DNA of 64,000 nucleotides from Saposhnikovia divaricata (Eukaryota; Streptophyta; Magnoliopsida; Apiales; Apiaceae). The notes beneath the pieces were generated by a model. The model did not search any database. It was not told the DNA's origin and saw only the letters and a list, made by a program, of their open reading frames with translations. How positions within the stretch are numbered: position 1 is the first letter of the stretch; each line of letters starts with the position of its first letter. Shown here piece by piece: positions 1 through 11,400 of the stretch. The stretch lies in the NCBI GenBank assembly GCA_036435485.1, contig CM071596.1, positions 137,417,001 through 137,481,000 of the forward strand, in the 5' to 3' direction. The position numbers were made by a program, and so were the translations under genes.

Positions 1-3000
1 ACAAGAACACAACTTAGTAATTTCGGAGTTACTATTCACCTCTTCAAAGAACTGCAAAAACGAGGGTCTTACCATGCTTTTCAGGACGAGGCTCCTAAAG
101 AAGAGTTGTAGAGAATCTCAATACTTTTCCAACAAGCTATAGAACACAAAATTTCATTGAGAAATGAGGGAGATATGGCCGTTTTACTAAGCTACTGTCT
201 GTTTGGCCGAGAATAAGGAAGAAGATTGTGTTGATTTCTTTTTATGTTTTTGTGTATAATGACTTAATACATGTATATCTCTTGGATGCATCTTCTTTTT
301 TTGTGTTGTTAGCATGCTATTGGTCCAAGTGTTGTCAATCTACTTGTCCAGTTGCTGCCTTTAAAATATGTTACTCCATTTTTGCCAAAGTGCAAAAACA
401 CCACCTAGTTTATAGTTGACCTCCTTGTATGCCACTTTGGTTTCTCCTTCTTCCACCAATTGAATTCCCTTTTGTCTTTTTTTAATAAAACTAATATGTT
501 CCACTTATATTGTAATAACCCTGATTTTTGTACTACTGTAGAAAAGACCCGGATGAATAGTAACTTCGGTGTGTAAGAAAAACAAATCCCACCCATGATT
601 ATGTAATAGAAATTTGAGGATGATTAATTCATATTAAGATTATATAAGCAAAATGAGTGTATGTACAAGCCGTCAAAAATTAGTAAATCACACTTCATAA
701 GAATTTACGACTTTTGAGAAAGCGATAAATACGAAAGCCGTGACACGGCCAAGGACTTTATAAACATGAGAATATTATGGAATAAGAATTAAGAAGATAT
801 TGGATGGAATGAGGAACACTTGAGGGGATTGTATTCGCTAAGAATATTTCACGGATTAAAATTAGTATGCATGGAATAAAAATTAGAAATAATTAGAAAA
901 ACAATGCCATGCAAAACCTAGCTACATGCATGCAAGGTGATGAACAACATAGTAACCAAGTGAACCAAGTGGTTGGAGTGGTTGGAAACCAACTAGAAAG
1001 TTAGAAAATTAACCAACTAGTTAGCAAACAAGTTAGCATAAATCATGGATCACCACATCCATAGAGGCTACTAGGCTTAGAAAAAAAAAATTTAACCAAC
1101 TAGCATAGCCTTTTTACAAACCCAATATACATCATATAATGGTGTAGATATTAAGAGAAGCCAAGCAAACAACCCCCCCCACTTTATTTCCATTCGGCCG
1201 GTTCTTGAAGGCAAGAGAAAAAAAAAAATTTCTCTCCCACTTCCACTTGCTTATAAATCATAAAATTATTTCCTAGGCTTCCTCAAGGTATAACTAAGGT
1301 ATGTTCATAGTTTCATAAATTTTCATTAAGTATAGATAGGCTAGAAAAATTCATGAAGTTGCTTGATGAATAGTGCACTCATGTAAAAATTTTGTTGGAT
1401 CTTTTTAATTAAGATAAATCAAGAGCAACCAAGGTTAGATCGGGGTGTTTCAAGCTTCATCTAGACTATTCAAGCTTCAAAGAGGTAATAACCACTCAAC
1501 CAAACTTTATCATCTTGGATTTTTAAAGATTTTACAAAGATGTGTATGTATGAAGTGATTTTTGAGACTTTAAGTGGTTATGATCTTTTGATTTTGTGAA
1601 AAATATTGGTTCTTGATAAAATGGATATACCACTGAGATTTAAGACTTATGATGAGGATATTATGATGTTATGGTTGCTTGGTTGTCTTGATGATGGATT
1701 TGATGTATATAAAAATTTGGAATAATCGTTATATAGCCGTTATAATGCCGGATTTAAGTTAGAATGATTTGTGCAGAAAGCCACGGTTATGTTAGTTGTG
1801 ATTCTTGGACCAAACTGCTTAAAAACTTGAAGATATGATCTTGTAGGATACTTGAGAATTTGAATACCTTAAAAATAATTTACGGCTTAGAAATTATGCT
1901 CGATTTAGTAAAACCGGTTAAAACGAACGAACCGCGCATAACCACTGACCTTGAAGTGATATTCGGCCCACTTGTAAAATGAGAAGAATTATGAAAATTT
2001 TATAACAGTTAGATGTTGAAGTAGAGAAAGCTTTCCAAAAAGATTTGTAGCAAAATTCGAATTTTTCAATTTTATAAAAATCTTGTAGTCGAGACTGCGC
2101 AGTAGAAATTTCCAGCACAATAAGACATTGTTTAAGAACTTGGTTAAGGACCTTATGAAAATCCTTGATATGTGCAAAAATTATTTGGACCATGTTTCAG
2201 TGGACAAGACATGAGAAAAAGAATTTTGTAAAAAAGTTGATTTTTCGATTTTATAAAAATGTTCGAACCAAAGTTACGCGAACGAAAAATGGTGTTAGGG
2301 GACGAATGAATACAAGTCGAACGAACTCGGAACTCGACCCGAATAAAATTGGTAATTTTAAGTCGGACAAGGGACGTTACCATAAGTATAAAATTTCGAT
2401 ATAAGCACTAAGAGTCCTTTAATGAAATTAGTTTTGTTGTACGAGCATAGAATAAATGGTTCGAATATGAAACTAACCCTAGTGTTTCCTTGTTGATTTT
2501 AGATCGCCACCCTAGTTCGCACACGTGCACTCCACCGACTCGTTCAGGCAAGTTTTCTATACCCAAACTTTAAGTACGTTCAAAATTGTTGTTGTTGTGA
2601 TATACATGCATGCACTGTTTCATATATATGTATGTTTTCGCGGTACAACGGCTGATCACCTTGTACCGTGGTGCTCCGGTATAGTCCCCTCCTTCCAATT
2701 GGAATTGTGCTGCAACACTGTGTTGGAAGCCTAGGCGCTCTAGCACCGAAGGTGTTGTCAGTGTTGAACTCATCATGCAAGATTTCGAAAACCAGAACGC
2801 TCTTGATTTTTTTTAATTGATTATTGAGATAATGATTGATATTAAAAGATGAATGTTCACGATATCATCTTGTTTTCAACAAAAGTAAAGAAAGTATCCT
2901 TTCTACACTATATTTATTATCTTGCTGGGCAATTATGCTCACACTTGTTTTTTTATATATATCACAAACAACAACAGGTAAGCATGACAAGGACCAGGCA

Positions 3001-4072
3001 GACTGCCTGGAAGCGCGTGGGAAACGCGCAGCTGTTCCGTAGATTGTTTGGACCCCGTCTGCCTCAGGTGAGAGGACTTAGTAGGATAGGTTATCAGCTT
3101 AGACTGGTCAGGTTTGTGTATCAGTATGACCTGTGTAAGATTTTGAAAACTAGAAACCTATCTCGCCTCTACCACCACCTCAGGTAGTAACTTTTGTGGA
3201 TTCAAGTAGTTCCAAGACAACTTTATTTTGGGTCTGTAATAACTTAACTCTATGGATCATATTAAGTACTCTGTGTAATGTTTTTCTTTCGCTCTGAGCC
3301 TATAACTTGTGATGGATTATGTTGATTAGGGGTCATTACCAACGTAGATAATTGTGATCAATAAAATGGTTAATAAATGGGATGGTAATTGATAAAACCG
3401 GAATCTAGATCGGCGTAACAACCTGGATTACGGACCCCAGATCTAGGGATGTTACATATATGTTGCATTTTAGTGCTCTAGTGTGGCACAATCCCTCGAA
3501 CAAATATTAATTCCAATATTCCTCGTTTGTTCCCTTTATTCTTGTTCTCAGAAAATGTCCTCGCGATTTCTCAAATGTTCTCAATCCCTTTAACTCTAGG
3601 ATTTTATTCTCAATTCTATTTCCCTCTCATAATATATCCTCCCTTGGACTTTTAATATTTAACATCCTCAATTTATGATCCAATTATTATATTTCTGACT
3701 TCTCTGTCAATTATGGAATAAAATAAAGTTTGGATTCTCTGAATTCTGTCCTCGTTTACATACACTCATTCTCTCTGTACTTTCCTAGTACATACTTGGT
3801 TTTCTTATTTCTCAATTCCTATAGTGAGTACTCTAACTTACTTCTCAACTCCCTTCTAGGGTATACCAACTCATTTTATGGACTATAGGTTATTCTTATC
3901 TATGTCGTCAACCACTGAATTACACTATTCAGAAAATACCCACATGTATCGAAATTATTATCCATAGAAATATCCATTCATTACCACCACTGTTCATTGA
4001 AATCACTATTCACTGATGCAATTAATCATAATAAGAAAAGTTTTAATTCTACCAAAAATTTGGGTTATTACA
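1..4072 (-). mobile_element. 3' LTR of a Tekay/Del-type gypsy element (left end outside window)
   Basis: This is the left LTR of a minus-strand gypsy element. Bases 1-510 and 3462-4072 match 17285 to 18400 almost base for base, so the two stretches are the two LTRs of one element. The right edge, ending GGTTATTACA at 4072, is the reversed LTR start (TGTAATAACC) and is followed at once by a purine tract on the minus strand, as expected for a 3' LTR. The left end lies outside the window. The LTR is split by the solo LTR at 511-3456. No host gene is seen in it; the short ORFs are not conserved between the two copies. Confidence 0.85.
511..3456 (+). mobile_element. Solo gypsy LTR, 2946 bp, target duplication TATAT
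   Basis: The sequence starts TGTAATAACC and ends GGATGTTACA. It is flanked by TATAT at 506-510 and 3457-3461. The second LTR of the host element has a single TATAT at 17787-17791 with no insert, which is the empty site. There is no internal region, so it is a solo LTR left by LTR-LTR recombination. It shares conserved blocks with the other long gypsy LTRs here (a TATAGCCG block near 1733 and a TGAGC/GCTCA-type block near 2922-2946). Its short ORFs, such as one at 2849-3187, are unlikely to be genes. Confidence 0.9.
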
Positions 4073-4091
4073 GTCTCCCCTCCTTAAAAGG
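4073..4091 (-). other. Polypurine tract of the left gypsy element
   Basis: On the minus strand this reads CCTTTTAAGGAGGGGAGAC directly before the LTR start TGTAATAACC. Position and composition fit the plus-strand priming site of an LTR retrotransposon and set the orientation of the element as minus. Confidence 0.75.
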
Positions 4092-4379
4092 ATTCTGTCC
4101 TGGAATCAGTTTAGGAATAACTGGGGGAACCTCTCTCCCAATGCACTCTCTAATTCCCAGGTGGGTTCTTCCACTTCTTGATTTCTTCACAATCCCTCAC
4201 TGGCTTGACAACCTTGTTCCTTAGCACTTGCTCTATTTTATTCATGATTTCCACAGGTTGTTCTTCATAAGTTAGATCAGGTTTTATATCTATCTGCTCG
4301 TATTCTATCATCTATCGAGCATCTGCGTTTTACTGGTGTAGCATTTCCACATGAAACATGCTATGAACCGGCTATAAGT

Positions 4380-6170
4380 TTGGGGGGTAAGGCGGGCTCG
4401 TAGGCTACCTCTCTGACGCGTTTAAACTCTCAGATGGCCCAATGAATATCTGGCTCAACTTCCCTTTATTTCCAAATCTCGTTAATTCTTTTCACGGGGA
4501 TACCTTTAGTATCACGAATCTCCAACCTCATATTCTCTATCTTGTTTGCACAGAAATACACCAACATAAACTTGCCTGTCATTCATCAACATGCCATTTA
4601 GCTTATCAATAGCAGTACTATCTCTATCATTGCGGGCTTGGTCCGCATACTTTCTCCATCTGCCCTGGGTTGTCGCTAGTCGCTTGTGGGTGAAATCTTT
4701 TGTCTCTCCGATTTTTTGGACTAACTCAGGTCCCAATATTTTTATCTTGTCAACCTCTTCCCAGCACCGGGGAGAGCGACATCTTCTTCCATACCGGGCC
4801 TTGTGTAATACCTCATCCTTTAACTCTTTAACATCTGAAGTCCGTATTCTCGATGCATAGCTCTTAATTCCATTTTCATCGCTTTTACATTTACCCTCTT
4901 CTCCTGTCATTATCTTCTCGGAGGAACTCTTTTCCTCTTCCATTTTCTTTTCTTGACATAGCTTAATCTTTCCCAACAACGATGGTTGGATGCAAATTTC
5001 CATTAGTCCTTCCTGACCTTTTTCTAACATCTTCACCTCAATCTCCACCCTCTCAAATCCTTGTTTAACTCGTCCGATGTGGTTATCATCCTAAATCTTT
5101 CTTTACGACTAAGGGCATCGGCCACCACATTGGCTTTCCCTAGGTGGTATTGTATCGCACGATCATAATCTTTTATCAACTCTAGCCATCTCCGTTGTCT
5201 CAGGTTTAACTACTATCAACCCCCCGCTGCTCCAGCCCCTTCTTTAATCATTTTACAGAAAGCCAACCTACCTCCTGTATTCAGTCATTCTTTATTATCT
5301 AATCTCTCCTCTATCTTCTCTCTCTCTTTTTCTGAAAAAAAGGCGAGTCTCTTGGAGGATTTGTTTATGGGGAATGTTGTCTGGCCTGTCGCATGTTCAG
5401 TTCCTTCTGCGTATATATATACTTGACGCTCTTTTGGTCTGAATAAATCTTACATTTTTCTCCGTATAATTAACGCCTCCAAATCTTTAAGGCGAAAACT
5501 ATTGCGGCTAACTCTAAACCAATTCATTAAATCCATAAAAGTTGCGGGTGCATTAGTCAACTCAAATGACATCTCTAAAATTTCGTAGTGTTTATACCTA
5601 TTGCGAAATGCAGTCTTCGGTATATCCTCGAATTTAATCTTCAACTAGTGGTATCCAGTTCTCAAGTAAATATTTGGAAAAATACACAATGTTTTTCAGC
5701 TGGTCAAACAGTCATCTATCATAGGTAATAGATGCCTATTCCTAATGGTAAGCTTGTTCAACTTTCGATGTTTGTTACACAATCTCATGCTAACATCTTT
5801 CTTTCTCACAACAACGTCGGGCTCTCCACGGTGGTACACTTGGTCTTATCATACTCTTGCCCAGCAATTCTTGTGACTGAGTCGCTAACTCTTTCATTCC
5901 CACTGGGGCTAACAAGAGATGCGACCCTGTACCCTGAATACTCGGTACTCATTCTCATGTCATCCAAATCGATATCTAGTAGCTCGTTAAAACCTTGTAC
6001 ATCCTCCTAAAACCGCTGTAATTTCCTTGGTACTGGATCTCTCTTTTCTCGACGTCAACTATATCAGCTAAATAAGCCTCGTATCTCTGGCGTAACATCT
6101 TTTGGTCTACACTATATTTAAGAATTTTCTGAATCTGTCTCTATCCCTTAATTATTACTCTTTTCCCTAA
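4380..6170 (-). pseudogene. Degenerate chromovirus pol: RT, RNase H and integrase remnants
   Basis: Reading the minus strand from 6170 leftward, with many frame changes, one meets in order: reverse transcriptase residues KTAFRNRYKHYEILEMSFEL and TNAPATFMDLMN (about 5515-5640); an RNase H piece with LAAIVFALKIW and a degenerate YSDQKSVKYI (about 5420-5530); the linker RVEIEVKMLEKGQEGLMEIC (about 5000-5060); an integrase zinc-binding piece ELKDEVLHKA (near 4810); and the integrase C-terminal piece GPELVQKI to RWRKYADQARND (4630-4730), then EYEVGD. The order matches Tekay/Del chromoviruses. The RT catalytic YVDD and the integrase DDE core are missing through internal deletions, so it cannot work. 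An unrelated in-frame segment interrupts the integrase end (4534-4628). Confidence 0.8.
4534..4628 (-). other. Captured fragment resembling poly(A)-binding protein (RRM2-RRM3 linker)
   Basis: Inside the integrase remnant the minus-strand reading frame runs ...YADQARNDR, then 29 foreign residues, then EYEVGD, which is the usual integrase continuation. The foreign residues include TAIDKLNGMLMNDRQVYVG followed by VFLCKQDR. From memory of the family, this is the end of the second RNA recognition motif and the following linker of plant cytoplasmic poly(A)-binding proteins. The segment is bounded by an 8-bp direct repeat TCTCTATC (4534-4541 and 4621-4628). Segment plus one repeat is 87 bp, so the frame is kept. 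I infer a template switch during reverse transcription or repair with filler DNA. It is not a functional gene. Confidence 0.7.
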
Positions 6171-6512
6171 CAATTATTTGGCTTCATTGGGTGCCAACCA
6201 ATCCATCCTTATTATAATATCAAATTCTCCCAACTTTGAAAGGAATCAAATCTATTAAAAGGTCGACCTCATATTTCTGGTTTACGACCTGGATGTACCA
6301 ATTCTTCAGGAAAATCTCTTGATCGACCATCTTTACTTGCAACCACTTCGTTAGGGTTCAACCTTAAGGTCTAATTGTTATGCACAATCTTGAGGTGCAA
6401 ACTACTTAGTAGTTCTGGAATAAAATGTTAATACCAACTGAGTTTAAGTAGGAGGGTACCTGCTATAGTGTCCGTGTTTCTCACGGCACCTCGCAAGGTC
6501 ATTTTGAAATTT
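6171..6512 (-). pseudogene. Degenerate chromovirus protease region
   Basis: The minus strand, with stops and frame changes, shows the pieces AGTLLLK, ELLSSLHLKIV, TLRLNPNEVVA and DLLIDLIPFKVG. These match the aspartic-protease region that follows gag in Tekay-type elements. The catalytic DSGA stretch that normally stands before ELLSSLHLK is not readable and seems deleted. It lies between the gag remnant to its right and the RT remnant to its left, as expected for a minus-strand element. Confidence 0.6.
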
Positions 6513-7120
6513 CTAGCAGGGGCTGCTTGTTGGAGGTAGCCTTATTAACTCTGGGTATAGCTGGTCCAGTAGATGGATATTCCTTATCCTTGTGTCCAAG
6601 CTTTCCACAATCGATACCTTTTGCACTAAGGTAGCATAATCTGTTAATTCCAACATCGCCACGCGATTCTGGATCCATTGTCTCAGCCCTAGTTGAAGCC
6701 TACGGGCTCTTTTCTCTTCTATGTCCACAACTCCGGAACCATCCTCAACAACTCAAATAACTTAGCCTTATCCTCTGCCATAGTCATGGTTCCTTGTTTT
6801 AACTCTAGAAACTTTATTTCCATCTGGGTCTCCATATTTTTCTAGAAAATATTTCTCTAAAACAACAAGCTGAATCTCTCCCAAGTCACAACACTATCTC
6901 CCTCTAGGTTTTTCTTAGATTTCCACCGGTGATTCGCCTCTCCCTTCAGGAGGTAGGCGACGAACCCCATTCTCTGATTCTCTATAATACTCAGTATCTC
7001 AAATGATTTCTCTATTTCTTTAAGCCAAGCTCTGGCCTCCATTGGGTCAGCGGTTCCATGGAATTCTGGGGGTTTCTATTTCACACCGTTATCATTGAAA
7101 TTTTACGACACATTGCTATT
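6513..7120 (-). pseudogene. Degenerate chromovirus gag core
   Basis: The piece 6857-7120 reads, on the minus strand, PPEFHGTADPMEARAWLKEI and then SFEIL, GFVAYLLKGEANHRW and TWERFSLLF, which is the retrotransposon gag core of Tekay/Del elements. After a frame change it continues with METQMEIKFLELKQGTMTMA and, at 6513-6728, with EEKRARRLQLGLRQWIQNRV and LTDYATLVQKVSIVE. At least two frame changes and a stop break it. No zinc knuckle is readable. It is the coding remnant nearest the 5' side of the left element. Confidence 0.8.
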
Positions 7121-8414
7121 CCTTTCACATATATCGTTTGACCAACTTTCCACTTATCATAATATCTTTGAGTGAGAAAATAAACTAATTCATTGATATG
7201 TCACCGATATTCTATTCGTCTTAGGGATCCGCTCTTGTTATAGGCTATTTCGTTGCGAATCTAATTCCTATCAACGAATTTTGACTTATTAGACCTGGTT
7301 GGCCTCCCCTTGGGATTCAATAAAGATAACAAGAATCATGGAGCTTTGAAAAGATAGCTCCCATATCAAGGAAAAAGTCACACACCGGTGATTAAGGTTA
7401 TGAGTTTTAAGGTAACCTTTATTTGAGATGAGAGAATTTAATGAGAGATCAATATGATCATAAGAACTCAATGTTGTGTGTCTCAATTAATACATTACTA
7501 AAGGTAATTATCCTTCTTGTATTTCATAACTCATAAGCGGTGTCGTCCCGTCAGACATCTATCACACAGACAGATAGTCCTTGTGGCCCCTATCAGTATA
7601 GGCTTGTTCATCTCAGTGGAAGTTGAGAAGTATGAAAGCAATTCAAAGTCAAGTTAATAATTATCATCTTTTGACAAATAATTCTCAAATGGACACCTTG
7701 GATTAAAAGTGAACATGTTCCAAAGGTGCGATTTCTAAAGAAAAGGATAGCCAGAAAGATACTGGTTTGCAACAAACGAGTGGTGCTGTATCACAATAGG
7801 ATTTTGTTTTTACTATTGAAAAGTGAAAGTTTGAATAACATCATTTGACAGGGCTTCGAAAACCTGAAAGTAGGTATCGTGACGGCCTCTGGCACAATTG
7901 AAACTAAATGTGGTTTAACATAAGTGTTATAAAATAACTTCGAAGAGGGAGTATATCTTTTATCAAAATTCTCTCTTGGAGAGATGTCAAGATAGTTTAT
8001 AGATTGGGGAGGTAATCAACATAATTTGCAAATGGGGAGGGTATTGCCAAGGTCTCTCCGGATGCCTTTTTATGTCGGCTCCTCTAATGGATAATCGCTC
8101 GCTTCCAGAGCTTTTCTTTTCCATGCACACCCTAAGGTGCTCGATACTTACGTCATTGCAGACTCATAATAGTCGATAAGGGTTCAACCATCGACATTTG
8201 CAATCGCAGGGAATTCTATTTGACTAGGCGCAATCATCTCAAGCAAGCATTTTATTCTATAAGAAGACTTCGATGCCGGTATCGCACGTAGCAACGACGA
8301 ATCCCACATGTCAAATAGGCGGTACTCCGGAAGATCGTTAGAAACTACATGCTTAAACCCAATTACTGTTATAACCGTCTTCATACCAAACATTCCTTTT
8401 TATCATATCCATCC
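7121..8414 (-). other. Unassigned internal part of the left gypsy element
   Basis: This stretch joins the gag core on its left to the solo LTR insertion site on its right (target copy CATCC at 8410-8414). It is presumably leader or gag N-terminal sequence of the minus-strand element. A 69-codon minus-strand ORF at 8184-8393 has no domain I recognise. No RNA gene, repeat or conserved motif was seen. Confidence 0.5.
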
Positions 8415-11400
8415 TGTAAGAACCTAGATTTTTGGTAAGAATTAAAACTTTTATTATGTAATGGAATATAAGTGTAACAGTGGTTCCGAAGAATGAATAT
8501 TTAATGGATTTGGATTCAAATGTTTATATACCCTGAGCAATGCAATTGATTGACAACTTAGATTAGAATAATCTATCTCCTAGAAAGTAGGATATGGTGA
8601 TTCTAAACGAGGAAGAGTATTCTCATGTCATCCAAATCGATTTCTATTATAAGTCCAGTGGTTCCGTAAAAGGGTTAAGGAACGCTCGGGAAAGCGCAAG
8701 GACATTTTTCTAATTATAAGAATTAAAGAGAGAATAAGTGATGAATAGTGTTTTTGGTGGAAATTGGAATATTATTAGACGACGCTATATAGGAGTATTC
8801 GGAACGGATTTCTGAGTTCGTATTAATAACCGATAGGCAATATAAGTGTATGTAAACTATATCAGATTCAGAAAAATAGCATTTTTATATTCTCCGAGAT
8901 TTCCCTGGACACTGAAGGATTTAAGGATTTATTAAAAAGATTTAAGGGATTTAAATTCAAGAATTATAAAGGAGGAGTAAAGATGGGAGCAAAAATATTA
9001 AGACGGTTTCCGGTAAAACCCTAACAAGAAATCCTTGAGATATTCCTCCGAACGATAGATGAAATTGAGCAATAACCGGACAAAGAAACAAGCAGAGAAC
9101 CAAGAGGTAAACATGTGCAAGTGGATGGAGTAAGAAAAACCAAAGTATTTTACATGTAAGTCAACTACAAGTGAAGTGATGAAGTTGCACTTGTACAAAA
9201 AGGGGTATGCTTAATGTAATGGCAAGAAGTGGACTAATAAGAAGCCAACATGTGGACCAATGGATTGTTAACAACACAAAATCAAGGATGCATCCAAGTG
9301 ACTTAGCAATAATACACATTAGATTGGATAAGAATAGGAGAAAGCAAGCAAAAAGAAAAGCAAAACCAAAAACCTTACAAACTGTCCAGCAGGACCAGCA
9401 AGGAAGAAAAAATCATATCTCCCAATCTAGAGCTTCAAAAATAACCAAATTTTAACCATAGCTTCTCCACTCCATGGGTAAGGTTCGTTCAAAATTTCAT
9501 TGCAATCCAAGTAGTACAGCCTAGTCAAATCCATGCTCAAAGTTGGGGAACCAAATCTGACCAGTTTCTATCCAGTAGGAAAAACGGGTTCAAAACCATA
9601 CCTACCAATCTTCAAATTTGATGATCTATAATTCAAAAGAAATCCCTTGAATGGAAGAAGATGAGGTAAAAATTTGAGCACCAAACTCTTATTTTTCGAT
9701 TTGTTATGAATTTTACAAGATGAGGATGAATAGTAATTTTTAAGAAACTAACATTAGTTTTCTTGTTTCTTTGGATGATCTAAGTTTGGTTAAGGTGTTC
9801 TAAGGACTAATCAAGGCTTAGTAAGGTCTCTACATCCTCCAAGGAAGGTAATCATCTCAAGAAACCCTAGCTCTTAGTTTAAGTTTTGATGATTATTGGA
9901 TGATTTTAGATTAGCTATGATTTTGGTGTTATTATTAGCATGTAAGCATGATTAGTTAGTGATTTAGTTGATCTAAGTAATATGATGCTTATGATGGTGA
10001 AATCAGATGTTTGTGGACTGATTAAGATGTATGTATGCCCGGTGTGGCTTGGTGATTGATGTAACAATTTAGAAACGTTCGATTTATAGCCGTCGTAATG
10101 CCGAAATTTCGTTAAACCCTTAAAATTCGTGCATAGCAGTTGAGATAATTTTCTGGCCTTGATGAATAAATGACATACCCTTATAGTTCTCGAGTCATAG
10201 ATCGTTTTGGTGCAAGAATCGAAGCAAACGGACTTACGGTTTAGGAATTATGGTAATTAGTAAAAGTAGTTTGAAACCGTAAATGCGAGTTCGTAACTGA
10301 AATTGAACCCCCATAATATTATTAATTCAGTGGCGAATCATGATAATTAAATATTAGAAATCATAAGGAAGGTGTAGGAGAAAATCTCATGTCAAACAGA
10401 TCGTTTTTCAATTTTATAAAAATGTTCGAATCGAGGTTAAGCGCGAATGAACCCCTAAAAAGAACGAGTGGTTATAACTTTGGAAAATCACTTAGAAAAC
10501 TATCAATAAACCTCGAGGTATAATCTCATTTAGTAAATGACCAACCTTAGCTCTTTTGTGGCATAAGTACGTACCAAGGGTGAGTGTAATGACATGCCTT
10601 AATAACGAATAAATGTCGGGTCATAACGGTGATAAAAAGAGTTACACTAGAGGGTGCATAACGAGATAACTCAAAAATCTGTTTTAACCTAAGTAAGTAT
10701 ATACTTAACCTTTCCAAGTTTTAAGTGACTAATCTCGGATATTTGATTATTTATAGATAACCGGACTGACCCAGGGCACACTATCCCTACCAGATTACCA
10801 GGCAAGTTTCCAATACTTTGGAACTGTTGTTGTGATAATATATATAATTGAATGTTGTTATACATATGCCATAGCATGCATGCCTACTTTCAAGTTATAC
10901 TGTCATCCTTGTTCTGAGATTTGGCATTGGCTTATAAGCTAGATATGATACATTAGTTATAAGCCAGATTTTGTTAAGACCCTTCATGAAGGGCATCTGA
11001 TCTTCATTCATTAAGCTACACCGGGAGTCGGTATTTTGAAGTATAGAGATAGTCGTGGAAACCCGGAGGGATTCCAGCAACAGATTATTAATCACTCGAG
11101 GAATGTTATTTGAATATTATCTCAATCGAGAAGTATTATATGAATATTATTTTGAATATTCATTCGAGTTTATTTATTTAATGAATATTATTTTTAATAT
11201 TCATTTGAGCTTTATTTATTTAAATGAATATTATTTCGAATATTCATTTGCGTTTAATTGTTTATTTTATATTATTTTCGAATATTCATTTGAGCTTATT
11301 TACTTAATGAATATTATCTTGGATATTCATTTAAGGTTTTAATTATTTTCTTGGATATTATTTTGAATATTTATTCGAGGAATTATTTATTTAATGAATA

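Noticed and set aside
2849..3187. 112-codon ORF with a basic C-terminal part
   Set aside because: It lies in a solo LTR and starts in sequence that does not keep the frame in the related LTRs; at most the short Arg-rich part is shared, and I report that only as a motif.
8184..8393. 69-codon minus-strand ORF as a small gene
   Set aside because: It lies inside the left gypsy element and ends close to an insertion site; no recognisable domain.
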